A stretch of DNA of 64,000 bases from Anisakis pegreffii (Eukaryota; Nematoda; Chromadorea; Rhabditida; Anisakidae): contig JAPYMA010002638.1 in NCBI GenBank assembly GCA_035041965.1, forward strand, positions 50,974-114,973, read 5' to 3'. Every line of letters begins with the position of its first letter. The first letter of the stretch is position 1. The position numbers and the translations under genes are program-made. The notes beneath the pieces were generated by a model. It worked only from the letters and a program-made list of their open reading frames with translations. It did no database searches and was not told the DNA's origin. Positions 54,101 to 64,000 of the stretch are shown piece by piece.

Positions 54101-54893
54101 ATAGTTATCAATATTAACAATATCAGATTATGATTCGATATCAAAATTTATTAGTTGGATATGGATTATGAATATGTTTAAGAAGGAAGAGCACGAAGAG
54201 ATGAAAGAATGGGTGTTGGCAATTTCGGTTGAACAAAATATGGAACGACGATTACCATTAGATTCGAATGGCAGTTTCGAGGGAAGTCTACTGAAATCGA
54301 ATGGTGTCACATATAAGCCGTGCATCATAACAGGTTTTTCAACTTATTATCGCCATTTGAAAAAATATGTCCAGTTGATTATTCATTGTATTAACAACCG
54401 TTCGTTCACTCGCAAACCATCAAACGACTCGTCCGTCTATCTCAACAAATTGTAACTTTCAGATGAATCGCTCGCAATTTCATTTTTATTAAAACTGCGA
54501 AATTTGCTGATGTTATTCAATCTAGCAGTAGAATGAGATGTTTTCAGTTCAAAATATAAGGTGATTGCATGTAGACAGACACAAAATACAATATCTATAT
54601 CTTAAACTTGAATACTAATCTAACAGATTTCTCTAATCTGTTGTGTGCACTTTCAAGTTATTAAAGGGGGTTTTATCAGTGCTTTTGGTTAGTGACACGT
54701 GAACAATACTTTGATTGAAGGTTATGCAGTTTGCGGCGATGCGAAAGAATTCGGTTCATCGGGTAGAGTTGCGAATCGAGATGAATGGAATAAATTCATT
54801 ATGGCACAAAAAACAAAACCGACCGAAAATATGAGCGATGTACAAAAATTTATTGCAAAATGGACGAAAACACCGATTTCTTTATCTCTTTAG
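39128..54893 (+). CDS. osm-1: Intraflagellar transport protein 172 (OSM-1)
   Basis: Thirty-eight in-phase exons give 1759 residues (human IFT172: 1749). Exons: 39128-39166, 39501-39644, 40031-40143, 40247-40432, 40686-40976, 41614-41737, 41982-42155, 42243-42404, 42620-42782, 42887-42951, 43143-43337, 43649-43723, 43934-44083, 44282-44437, 44665-44730, 45053-45130, 45699-45779, 46097-46264, 46938-47024, 47187-47292, 47578-47732, 48017-48106, 48522-48620, 48753-48863, 49074-49253, 49505-49608, 49852-50055, 50203-50410, 50595-50768, 50873-50961, 51827-51953, 52144-52320, 52586-52735, 52988-53113, 53358-53531, 53695-53859, 54183-54333, 54721-54893. The N-terminal third is WD40 repeats ([42 protein letters not shown]). 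The remainder is TPR-like helical repeats ([33 protein letters not shown]). The C-terminus has DIPQEVPLP and DEWNKFIMA. As an IFT-B subunit it carries cargo along cilia and takes part in turnaround at the tip. Whole family length is covered, so the gene appears intact. Confidence 0.97.
42481..42535. repeat. Intronic hairpin (23-bp arms)
   Basis: Arms 42481-42503 and 42513-42535 are complementary at 20 of 23 positions around a 9-base loop, with TGCCTTCTT at the base. In an IFT172 intron. Possibly a miniature element remnant or a hairpin in the pre-mRNA. Confidence 0.75.
43456..43536. repeat. Intronic hairpin (30-bp arms)
   Basis: Arms 43456-43485 and 43507-43536 are complementary at 28 of 30 positions, with a 21-base loop, in the IFT172 intron before the exon at 43649. 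Arm sequence includes AACTGAAGAA and CAGCACAATTATG. It could be a miniature element or a pre-miRNA-like fold. Confidence 0.85.
45208..45538. mobile_element. hAT-type miniature element (331 bp)
   Basis: The left end CAGTGATTCTCAACC and right end GGTTGAGAAACCGT are imperfect inverted repeats of the CAGTGGTTCTCAACC type common in hAT elements. The flanks ACTCTGAA (45200-45207) and ACTCTAAA (45539-45546) form an 8-bp target duplication with one mismatch. In an IFT172 intron. The interior has repeated CTCGCACTCC units and no coding sequence. Confidence 0.82.
51491..51695 (-). mobile_element. hAT miniature element related to the 4.6 kb transposon
   Basis: A 205-bp element in an IFT172 intron with ends CAGTGATCCCC and (reverse complement) CTGGGATCCCC. 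The flanks CTTTAGAT and CGCTAGAT agree at 6 of 8. Read on the - strand, one end matches about 4621-4680 (TTTGGGGGTGTCAG, GGGAAATTAGT). The other end matches the right end of the transposon at about 6245-6340 (TGACGTTATGC, GGAGCACCCGAGCGTG). It is therefore an internally deleted copy. Confidence 0.8.
52401..52415. repeat. 15-base poly-C run
   Basis: Fifteen consecutive C residues in an IFT172 intron, just after the exon ending at 52320. It stands out in AT-rich DNA and may be a sequencing-error-prone or G-quadruplex-forming site. Confidence 0.9.
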
Positions 54894-55027
54894 TCCAGAA
54901 TTGGGCAGCAGCACGCTTTCGCTACAAAGCGAAACATTGCGTTACTGCCCATCTCTGCTTTAATCCACCGATTATCATTGAATATAATCGCATTGTAATC
55001 ATCAGTCACAACTTTGAAATTTACTGC

Positions 55028-55033
55028 AATAAA
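55028..55033 (+). terminator. AATAAA polyadenylation signal for IFT172
   Basis: A canonical hexamer 135 bp downstream of the IFT172 stop. The position is reasonable for a short nematode 3' UTR. Confidence 0.5.
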
Positions 55034-56083
55034 TGCAAACTCATCCGAATTTCTCGAATGAATTTCTCCAAAAGAATAAATTCGCTTACAGTCGCAATAT
55101 CTTCACATAAATCTTTACAAATCAACACGATTGTTATCCGTTCACAATAACAAATATTGATAACTGCACTGATGTCACTGATCTCAAATTGGATTTTAAC
55201 GAAATTGATGAAGACTAGTAAGAACGAGCCTAGTAACCTTAAACATCCAGAACTAAAAACAAAACAGTTCACTTCTCATTCATCACAGATCAAGGCGTCA
55301 TGAGCAATTCAAGTTTGAAATTCCATCACCACATTTCAAGTATAAAAAAAAGGCTGACACCAGAGCATTACTCACATTGACGACGTTCAGCTTCACCACT
55401 TTATTCCTACTAACAATAAGTAAAGTGCCTAACATAAATTCGACCATACTATCCAATAGCCAAAAATCAGAAACATTTCAATTTATTCCAAGGACAAAAA
55501 TAATACATTTCAGTGAAAAGTGAGAGTGCCGTTGAAAAGAGATTATAATTAGAAATATAATCCATAATCATTGAAAACATTCATCAAATCATTCAAGCAA
55601 TAAACAAATCATTCAAGCAAATTCATCAAATAATCATTCAAGCAACAATAGCGGATACTATAGATTACAATGCGTACGACATTATTTATAATGAAAAGAG
55701 CTCCACTGGAACGAACAAGGTGGCAAAATATAATTATAAATCGCGTTTCTCCGAATAAATGTCCCACCTCATCTCTATCCTTCTCTCCTTCGATTTTCTC
55801 ACTTCCCCTCCTCTCATCGACTACTACGCTAAATTCATCTTCTTTTAATTTGATCCCCATTTTTGAACTTCCTCCTCTTTTCTGCAATTAATTTATCGCA
55901 CTGGTTAAACACTTTTCATACAATACGACTCTTGGTATCATGAAGCGACACAGCTGAAGGCAAGGTGTAACGAAGCGAAAGAAAACCATCAGTCCTATTG
56001 CGTGTTTATTGTTTTTGTCTAACAGATTACAGTGCACATGTTAGTGTGCTTAGCGAAATACGAAAATATTGCTCTGACTAGAA

Positions 56084-56406
56084 CGTTATTTCTCATTGGG
56101 TGTGAAATACTCACAGGGGTAATGTGGGGTAGTCGAGGGGGTCTGCAAACTAATATGTCGCGCAGTTGTTGTGTTATGATAGAATGCCGTTGGGTATTGC
56201 GCTGTTGGGGATGTGTTGTGGGATTCTAGATTGGAAATTGCTGTTTTCATATTTATAAATAAGATGCTTAGGCAGGTTGTTTCCAACCGACTTCCAAGAT
56301 TGCATTCGTGGAAGTAGAAAGTTCTCATAGTGGGGAGAGGGAAGGGGTAATGACGGACGGCCTTCCAGATCATTGAAGGTGTAATGGAGCTCCCGAACGT
56401 GAGAAC
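56084..56406 (+). mobile_element. Second hAT miniature element, same family
   Basis: The right part (GGGAGAGGGAAGGGGTAATGACGG, split by small differences, through GGAGCTCCCGAACGTGAGAAC) closely parallels 6275-6340 of the transposon. The left end has TTTCTCATTGGG. The flanks GACTAGAA and CACTAGTA match at 6 of 8. About 323 bp, noncoding. Confidence 0.7.
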
Positions 56407-57082
56407 CACTAGTAAGGGACGTGAGAACCAAAGCGGTGCGCGACTATGCGCTGCATCCCTTTCACACAAATCAGCAATTCGCATCTTAGGGATGACAAGC
56501 TGGCAAAAGTCCGGTTCAATCGAATCCGACCGAATTCACATTTTGAGATTCCGAAATTGGAAGTTCCGCTCAAACTTCAAAACTGTTCAGTCGATTACCA
56601 TCACCACTGTCTAAAGTATTATTTGAATCAAAAATACTGGAGAAAACAAATTCACGTCATTGCGTATTCAATGAAGATCAAATCCCATTTACTGCACTAT
56701 CAAATACTTTATCACCTCAAATATATATGCGTTATCATGTCAGCAGATAGTTTCTAAATGATCAAATTATCTCTGGAATTTAACAGGTAGGAATAAATTA
56801 GTAAAACACTAAACATTCATGACAGCAGTGAAATAAAGAACAACTTAACAATGTATCGAATCATAATTTGAAAGTGTGTGAGTGAAACTTAACTATACAA
56901 TCTAATAGATATGTATCTATTTGTCATTATATAATACAAAGCCAAAAAAATTTGGTCAATATCATATTCATATCATATGGTCAACGAATCATATCATATT
57001 CATATAAACACATACATTTTAAATGCAGATCATGTTGTTTTTCACAACGTCAACAAATACATCGGAACAGTCGGGCGTTAGA

Positions 57083-58869
57083 TTATACTAAACTGTAAGT
57101 TCGGAAAAGGTGTCGAACATTCTCGTAAGTGATGAACGTGACAACAGCTGCAGGTACCTGTCGAATATTAGCCATATAAAGACCCTTATAGAAGCCGAAT
57201 ATTCCTTCCTTTTGGAATGTCCGTTTGCACACATCCCATACTCCTCGATAGTCTGCGTGCTGATCCTGCATAATACTGCACGATAGAAATATACTTTTTG
57301 ATTGTTGTTAGCACTTTCAAGGAAGGTTTTTAGAGGAATAAATGCCATGGGGTCAGAATCATATTGGAACTCTTCTCGACGAATTCAACGAAAGGAAAAA
57401 GGAGACGAACCTGGAGACGAGTTCTTAATAGCTGATAAGGGAACGTCAGAGTTGTTGCGACAATTTTTGACGCCGATGAATACAATAAATAGTCGATGGT
57501 ACTCTATAATTAATCATTTATGTTATGTCAGCATTTTACAGTAATGCGAATAAACAATACCAATTTATAGTCAGATGTGACACCAAGTTTTCGATAATGC
57601 GAATCCTTGAAGTAGTTGTACAGCATGAACTGTAGAGCACCGTGACCTGTGCCCAATAATCCCGGCACAAAACCCTGCAGTGCGATAGTTTAAGTCAAAT
57701 TGTATTATTGGTATTAAATTAGGAAATGAATACAAATTTTTCCGATTGTTAATGAATAAGACCTTTGAGTGAGTCTCCTAAAAAGTGTAGAAAATCAGGT
57801 TGGAAAAGTGTCTGATAATGCTGCGTGGAAAAGTACCCAGAGCTCAAGCCTAAGACTGAAGTCAAGCATGAGTCTGACGCGAGTGGTAACTTCTGTTTTA
57901 ATTATTTGACACTTCCACCTTTGAATGACAAGTACATCTCTAATTCGTTTATAAAGTTTTTTTTGCTTTGTGATTCTTCAGTGACGTTGCTCGTGGAATA
58001 CAGAGGATGGGATATCGGTAACTGAATAAAAATGTGACAACAGAATGCTCTTAAAAAGATAATTGATTAACCTTATATAACGCTGAAAATCCTTCTTCGA
58101 CAGCCATGCGTCTAATACAGTGGATCATACCAGTATAACGTTTACCCAATTGATTTTCATATTGTAAACAAAGTCTTGTTTTCGCAACCCAAATCGGATT
58201 CGTAAGTGCTAATACAGAAGCACCGGATGTCAAACCAATGAAGAAATTATCAACCATTTCGTTGCCAGATGTTATCCGATGTTCGTTGCATTTTGCTTTA
58301 ATTATATAATAACTGCAAATATATCACTGCGATCGAATTTGAATAACATGAAGAGGTACTGAAAGTTGAGACGATCTACAGTAGTAATTTGAAAACGGTG
58401 ATTACTAATGAATGATTTCATACGATGGATTAGAGAAGAGTGGTAAAATGAACAACATAACCTACAAATCGAAATATAATCCCCACGCAAGAGAAGCACC
58501 AACCAAATTCGGTGATAATCCCTGGTAAAGACCACGATATCCTTCAGCTGCTATTATAGTTCTCGTGGCATGCCAGTAGCTGCGATACTGCGGCCTCAAT
58601 TTGTTATTCCCCTCATTTGCTGGAATTTTCATTCAACTGCATCGCACTCAATTTTGTTCCTCGATTCTCATTGAAATGTTTTGTAATGCGCATATGCTGA
58701 CAATTTTACAATATCGTCTTGAGATACTGAATGAATATTATCGAGTACATATATTGGTTACAATTTAAATACCTGAATATCGGATTCTGAGAAGGTCAAG
58801 TGGATGACACGTTAACGTACTCACCACACCACCAGCGAAACCACCCACCAGATGTTCACGAGACGTCAT
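57083..58869 (-). CDS. SLC25A32: Mitochondrial carrier, SLC25A32-like (folate/FAD)
   Basis: Six exons in transcription order (58869-58773, 58619-58466, 58312-58072, 57674-57561, 57503-57411, 57265-57083) give 293 residues. CATTAG directly precedes the ATG, suggesting trans-splicing. Three carrier repeats carry signatures PLDLLRIR (P23), NPIWVAKTR (P123) and FPYQLLRTR (P224). The PIW and PYQ variants, in place of the standard Px(D/E), mark the pyrimidine/NAD/FAD/folate branch of the family. GLYQGLSPNL...GLYF, VPGLLGTGHGALQF and LQDQH-like DQHADYRG match SLC25A32. It should reside in the inner mitochondrial membrane and import FAD or folate. FLX1-type yeast FAD carriers are the nearest alternative name. 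The gene is intact. Confidence 0.93.
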
Positions 58870-59184
58870 CTAATGAATTCTATTCATTCATAACTCCTGC
58901 ATCAACACAACACACAAGGCGCCAATTCGCAAACACAAGCATTTCTTCTGACTCCCTTTCCGTGGAAAAATTAAAATTATCGTTTCTGTTCCATAAGTAG
59001 TCTAAACGTACAAGAGCAGTTTCTAACTCACTGAGCAATTGATCAGTCACAGAAAAAAAACTTCCTCTGCGCGCGGGAACCAAACCCTCGAAATTGCATT
59101 TATCAGGTATCGACTGCAGACTAAATTCGTGCTCGGGAAAAAAAGTGTTTCCCAAAGTTAGGCAGTGCAACCATTAATTAGGAT

Positions 59185-59557
59185 TAGTGTTTGCACGAGA
59201 TCTCGATAATACCGAATAGCGATATTAGAAAAGCGATAACGATCTCGGGATTCGTGGTATCGGTATTTACGATATTTCCGGTATTCATACCGCAAGTCGT
59301 TTCAAGTGAATTTGGTAGTATTATACTACCAAATGAATTTTTTGTTGAATTTCCTGAGCTTTGGTGAGTGATTTATTAAATAAATTGTTTCCTGAGTAAT
59401 TATGAACATATTGGCTCAAAAAAATGTGTTGAACAAGTCACATTTCTATATTTCAAAAGTTGCTTTTCAATACCGGTATCGTATCGGTATTGAAAAACGA
59501 TACCAGTATTAATACTGATCTCGGTACTGAGAAAATGGTCGATATTTTGCACACACT
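59185..59557. mobile_element. 373-bp hAT-like miniature element (TAGTGTTTGCAC)
   Basis: Ends TAGTGTTTGCACGAGAT and the complement of TAGTGTGTGCAAAATAT. The flanks ATTAGGAT (59177-59184) and ATTGGGAT (59558-59565) agree at 7 of 8, an 8-bp target duplication. The interior is a string of GATATCGGTATT-like words (GGTATCG, CGATACC, GGTATTG) that repeat on both strands. Noncoding. Confidence 0.8.
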
Positions 59558-60220
59558 AATTGGGATCAACAACTAAATGAGATATTGAAATTTTGCAGAA
59601 GCTAAAACAGTGGAAAACAGTAATAATAGTAACTGTGGGATATTAGTTTTGTTAATTTCTTGCTTTCATTAATTACCTAATTTCCGAATTGCAGGAATAG
59701 ATTCCGTCAGATTAATACCGAACCAATTTCTCGTTCGATTATCACACTAGAAAACGGCGATCACACAAGCCTGAAGTAAATTTTCGTTCAGGTTGGTAAA
59801 ATAAAAGATAAGCTGACAGTTCGCCAAATGACGAGACTCACATTTTAATTCTTTGCATAACCGATCAGCACGGGGCCAACTGTCGCGGGTCTAATTGTCG
59901 GGGTTCCAATTATCGTAAACCCGAGTAGAAGATATTTTTGGTTGCAATCCTAGTTCGCCAAATTTTTGCCCTACTAAATTTCTTCAGAATTTTAATTCTT
60001 ATTCCTTTTTCAGTTTTTTCATAGGTTCTTCGATATTTTTTAGCCGCATTTCAAGTTCTCAGTCATTCAAAAGATAGCTAACGTTCCGTCTCGACAAGAG
60101 AACGGGTAGAGTATAGGCGGAATTCATCCGAGGCGGTGAAAATTTTTCTGTTTTAAAATTTTTTAGGCGGGAAGCGTATGGATGGTATTTCAATAGAAAT
60201 GTGTTAACTCTCAGTTAAAG

Positions 60221-60413
60221 TCAAGGACGAAAGAGGTGTGGCTTAACGCGTATTCAGGGGGGGGGCTTAGGTTTAGGCATAGGCTTATGCTTGGGTTTAG
60301 GCCTAAGCTTAGGTCTAGGCTTAGGCTTTGGCCCAAACTGCACCAAGCGTCATTCATGGACTGGCTGACGTGTGTTATGTGTGTGTGTTAAGTCACACCT
60401 CTTTCCCCGATGA
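60221..60413. mobile_element. Inverted-repeat element enclosing telomere-like sequence
   Basis: 27-bp terminal inverted repeats with five mismatches; the shared core is AAAGAGGTGTG-x-CTTAAC. It contains a 9-base G run (60257-60265), a degenerate TTAGGC array and a short TGTG tract. About 193 bp, noncoding. Confidence 0.7.
60265..60332 (+). repeat. Degenerate TTAGGC (nematode telomere-type) repeat
   Basis: About eleven six-base units close to TTAGGC over 68 bp (perfect units mixed with TTAGGT, ATAGGC, TTATGC, TTGGGT, CTAGGC, TTTGGC). TTAGGC is the telomeric unit of nematodes. This copy is interstitial and decayed. Confidence 0.72.
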
Positions 60414-60861
60414 CCTGAACTACTGGCAGAATTACGCGGAAAAGATTTTGAGGATATGAGTTTTTAATCGTTTTGCTAGGATCATTGGCCGAGTTGGCGT
60501 ATATAGATATTTACTGCACATTACCCACTCATCCTTTCAGGTGATAACTAAATATGAGCTTTATCAGTAATAACGGAATTTCATCACCCTACCTTGTGAA
60601 AACGGTCAGTTTATGACATATTTCATTATGAGCTCTGTAAGGCGTATCTAGTTTTCGAATACGATATCATTTCTGTAAAGAAAGTGCTCAGTGGGGGGAT
60701 TCTAACTATGAATAGCACTTTCCTTTTTGCTCGGAACATATCATGGTCATTTGGTTTTAAAATAAATATTGTGGTGGTAGTTGGTATATTTGGAATGGTT
60801 AAAAAGCACGTCAAGTTTTCAAACAATATTCCGATTGCAGCCGAGGGAGTCTCGTGGAAGT

Positions 60862-63860
60862 ATGTTAAAAGAAGTGGAAGAAGAGGCCAGTAAGCTGGTG
60901 TCAGCAAAGTTCGATGATGCACTCTGGCTGATGAAAGCTAGTGAAGAGCTTGATGTTGGTTTTTATTAAGATCAATTATTTGTTCCAGATCCACTTTAAT
61001 GGACATTTATGATTGAATGGCGTTCACCTGTCTATCGTTCACCTCTCTGATGCCATCCATTTCTTCCTTACTTTCCTCCATTATTTGACGCTTTCATTCA
61101 TCAAATTCAATTGAAATCAGTTCGGAAACTAACGTTTGCTTTCATTACAGCTCCACCACTGTAATGTAAGTTTTCAGTTGAAATCAAACTGATCATAAGG
61201 TCTGAATTTTACTTGATTCGGGAAAATAGATAATGCATTGATGTAGTGCTCATTGTTTGTTGCCTATTCGTTTTTGTAATTGAACTAAATTGACGATGCT
61301 TAATTTGAAGAAGATGAAAGACCAACTGAACGAATCGTCTTACAAAGCGAAAGTATTGGTGCTAAATGCTCAAATATTGGATCGTATTTCCTGTATGGAT
61401 GCTATTAGTGTTCGAAACGATCGCATTCTCACCTTGATTAATAAGTGAATTGTTTTTTAAAGTGTCCTTCGCTCATCACAAATGTCTTCACATGTGCTTA
61501 ATTCAACCTTTAGCGTCCAGTAAATGCAATTAATCAGAATTGCGACTAATTATAATTCGTTCAGATTGGATTCGACAATAAAGGAAAGCGACCGACTAGC
61601 AAGAACGCCAGCATTGGACCATTTTCAAGCATACGCCAAGTGCCTGTTATTCGAACGTATCGGAGATTACTTGATCAGTCGTCATTCTCGTGTTCGTTTA
61701 TTGTATTATTATCATTTTAGTTCCTATTATTATCAGTTATTATTATTCTCATTTATATTCGTCACTTTCGATCACAAATACGTTTAGATTATCAATGAGG
61801 AGGATTAGGCGCACTCAGTGCTATTGAAAAATTAAAGTGAAGTTCACAAACATATTTAACCGTTTGCAATAATACTTATGATTCAAGTTCTTCTGAGAGT
61901 ATGGCGATGCATAATACGTATCATTTGTTCAGGCACCAAATGAGTATGGAATAACAGGTGAGGGCGATGTAACATATGGACTGGGGAGTTACATGTTAGC
62001 ATTGAATGCTTTGCTACATTCAACTCCGGTCACACCTCGATTAGCTGCGGTTTGCGCTCGCGATATCCTTATACTCCATACAATTCTTTGCAACTCGTCT
62101 CCTGATCTAATCAGTACAGCTGAAAAACTGATCAATAATAAGCAGGTATTCATTCTGTCATAATTGCTTTCATCTTTCCAATATGATGAATATAAGTATT
62201 GATGAATATTTTGGAGAAATTTTTGTTCATTTTTGTTACAAACTTTTATCTCAATATATATCATTATTATCGTTTGGATGATCCTTTGCACTGTGTTATT
62301 TGTATGTGGTTCCATTAGAAATCTCTTATGTCTCGTGGTATGAACTGTATTTGACGAACCCATTTCTATTTTTGATATAGAGCGATAATAATATCAAATG
62401 TTCAGATAGGTGAAAAGCTTCTGAATGTGCTTCAAAAAGGACAAATAGGTCACAGTCATGCTCTTTCTTATGTTTCTACTGTTACGTCGTGTGTTTATAC
62501 GAAAAAGTTAGGAAGTTCAATGGAGCAATACGCATCGAGTGAGTTCACTTGTTGTTTTCCCAAAGTATAACTATGCATCGTTTTGACTGCAGCTCAACTT
62601 TTTATGATATACAGCTCGAAAATGGAGCTGTATTGAAATTAATAATTGAAACTCCTATCAAATTTCAAATTGTCGTTTCAGTTTTCCATCAAATTCATTT
62701 TCAGAGATTTGGGTTTTGGCTGACAATCGAAAGTTTTTGCAGATGCTTGTTTGGCTTATTGCCTTTAATAAGGATCTTCGGAATTCATCCAGTAAGGACT
62801 GATTACTTTTGTTGATACATTCGTTTCTATTAAGTAATATTAAATTCATGATGATAATTGTTTTGTTATTCATCTTAAGCAATTATCATTAACGTTCGGT
62901 AATTCTGATTGAATATTGAAAATAAGTGAATTCAGTGTCGTTCATGGACAATTTTCTGCAAGTATTACCAGACGAACCGGACAGTAGCAGTTTGCAACAA
63001 ATTGATGAAAGGTCACTGTCACGTAAGGATGTTAAGGTTATTTAATTGACTGCATCTTCTTCATACACTATCCGAAATATTCATTCACTTCTAGTTGATA
63101 TTTGTCAAATGTAAACATTTACAAATGGACTAATTACAGTAAGATAATATTATGAGTGCAACGAAATGTTCACTAACGGATTATTTATTGGTCATTTGAA
63201 GAGGATAAGTCGAATGAAATGAATTTAGGTATTGCTGATAGCTTATTCCAAGTGGATATCACTGGAATGGGAATCAAGTGCGAAGTATAAAACATTCAAT
63301 GCCATCAAAATGATACCACCACCTTTCGTTTCCGCTCTTCTCCCGTCTGCTATCAACAAATTTTGGATTGCTTTACTGCAAAGACTCGATGACGCAAAAC
63401 AGTCGTAAGATTCATTTCTAATTATTATCAGTAGATTATTGAATAAGATTGACGTATTGATTAATCATCAACAAATTTTATTAATCAATATTATAAGGCG
63501 AATGGAATTTCAATTGATGAAGTTGATCATTTACAACTGTTTCACTTTCATTCATTCAGAATGAATTGATTTAAATGAGGAACCAGTGTGAATCGAACGA
63601 ATGAAACAATCATGAAAAATCCTGTATTGAAAATTCAAATAATTGGATCGTATATAGCAAAAATGATAACCGAATTAAGGTGGAACGTAAGTAATTCGTT
63701 AATTGCGATCAGCAATTGCTTGGAGTTGAGTCGTCTGCGAACAAAACTACCAGATATTCGTATAGTTAACGAAATGCGTTGTTGGTTGATGAAGTTTGGG
63801 GATAAAGGAAACAAATGGGCGTCGCATTCGTGTTCCATTATTATCGATCTCATCGAGGGG
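60862..63860 (+). CDS. Unrecognised helical protein, 5' part of gene
   Basis: A chain of exons in consistent phase but no family I can name. Exons: 60862-60954 (ATG after a GATTGCAG acceptor at 60840), a 15-base microexon 61151-61165, 61311-61444, 61565-61691, 61933-62145, 62406-62538, 62936-63036, 63229-63404 and 63587 to about 63860. An alternative path uses 62406-62564 plus 62743-62791. The protein is rich in amphipathic helices typical of HEAT/TPR solenoids (EEEASKLVSAKFDDALWL, GSYMLALNALLHSTP, FVSALLPSAINKFWIALL), with no signal peptide or catalytic motif. The 3' end was not found and probably runs past the window. Exon evidence is good; identity is unknown. Confidence 0.6.
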
Positions 63861-64000
63861 TCCGTGTTTTTAGTGTTATTCTTTACCTTTATTTCATAGT
63901 TGAAATGTCCTTCTATCAGTATTGTTGGTTGCTTGTTATGTTTGTACTGTCAATTATAACAAAATGAATGTACATCTAAAATTGAATTGATCATCGTGCA

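Larger units (their letters stand above)
54894..57082. other. Convergent intergenic region
   Basis: Contains the 3' ends of IFT172 and the carrier gene, an AATAAA at 55028-55033 (135 bp after the IFT172 stop), a hAT miniature element at 56084-56406, and near-duplicate ATCATATTCATAT words around 56959-57004. No gene recognised. Confidence 0.55.
58870..60861. other. Intergenic between divergent genes, rich in repeats
   Basis: Holds two inverted-repeat elements (59185-59557 and 60221-60413) and the presumed promoters of the carrier gene and the gene at 60862. No other coding sequence seen. Confidence 0.5.

Noticed and set aside
60862..63860. SREBP C-terminal region or Integrator subunit 7
   Set aside because: Only loose resemblance in single short helices; the motif order does not match either family from memory, so no name was given.

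Overview
The window looks like the nuclear genome of a nematode. It is AT-rich, genes are split into many short exons with GT-AG introns, several start codons sit directly behind a splice-acceptor-like sequence (as expected for spliced-leader trans-splicing), a degenerate TTAGGC repeat (the nematode telomere unit) is present, and the recognisable proteins are nematode neuronal or ciliary types. The species cannot be named from what is visible. All gene models below were assembled by hand: exon borders were chosen so that splice sites, reading phase and family conservation agree.

Layout. 1-4589: no gene recognised. 4590-6345: a decayed hAT DNA transposon with a ZBED5/SCAND3-type transposase fossil. 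8649-10182 (+): a four-exon gene for a small secreted protein with the ten-cysteine pattern of a type II activin/BMP receptor ectodomain, with no visible membrane segment or kinase. 14792-22830 (-): a complete 14-exon Pumilio-type PUF RNA-binding protein. 27661-29814 (+): prostaglandin E synthase 2. 34995-37524 (+): alpha-tubulin N-acetyltransferase (MEC-17/ATAT). 39128-54893 (+): a complete 38-exon IFT172 (OSM-1) gene with a perfect X-box 106 bp before its ATG. 57083-58869 (-): a mitochondrial carrier of the SLC25A32 folate/FAD type. 60862 to near the window end (+): the 5' part of an unrecognised helix-rich protein gene.

The rest is intergenic DNA and introns with many short inverted-repeat elements. 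At least two are small hAT derivatives sharing ends with the 4.6 kb transposon, one is another hAT-type element, and three share TAGTGTTTG-type ends. There are also several unrelated terminal-inverted-repeat elements, a perfect 56-bp palindrome, and an inverted-repeat element that carries telomere-like sequence.

Functionally, MEC-17 (acetylation of axonal and axonemal microtubules) and IFT172 (retrograde-turnaround subunit of intraflagellar transport complex B) are neighbours on the same strand and both serve sensory neurons. The most interesting single item is the small secreted activin-receptor-like protein, a candidate soluble modulator of TGF-beta-family signalling.
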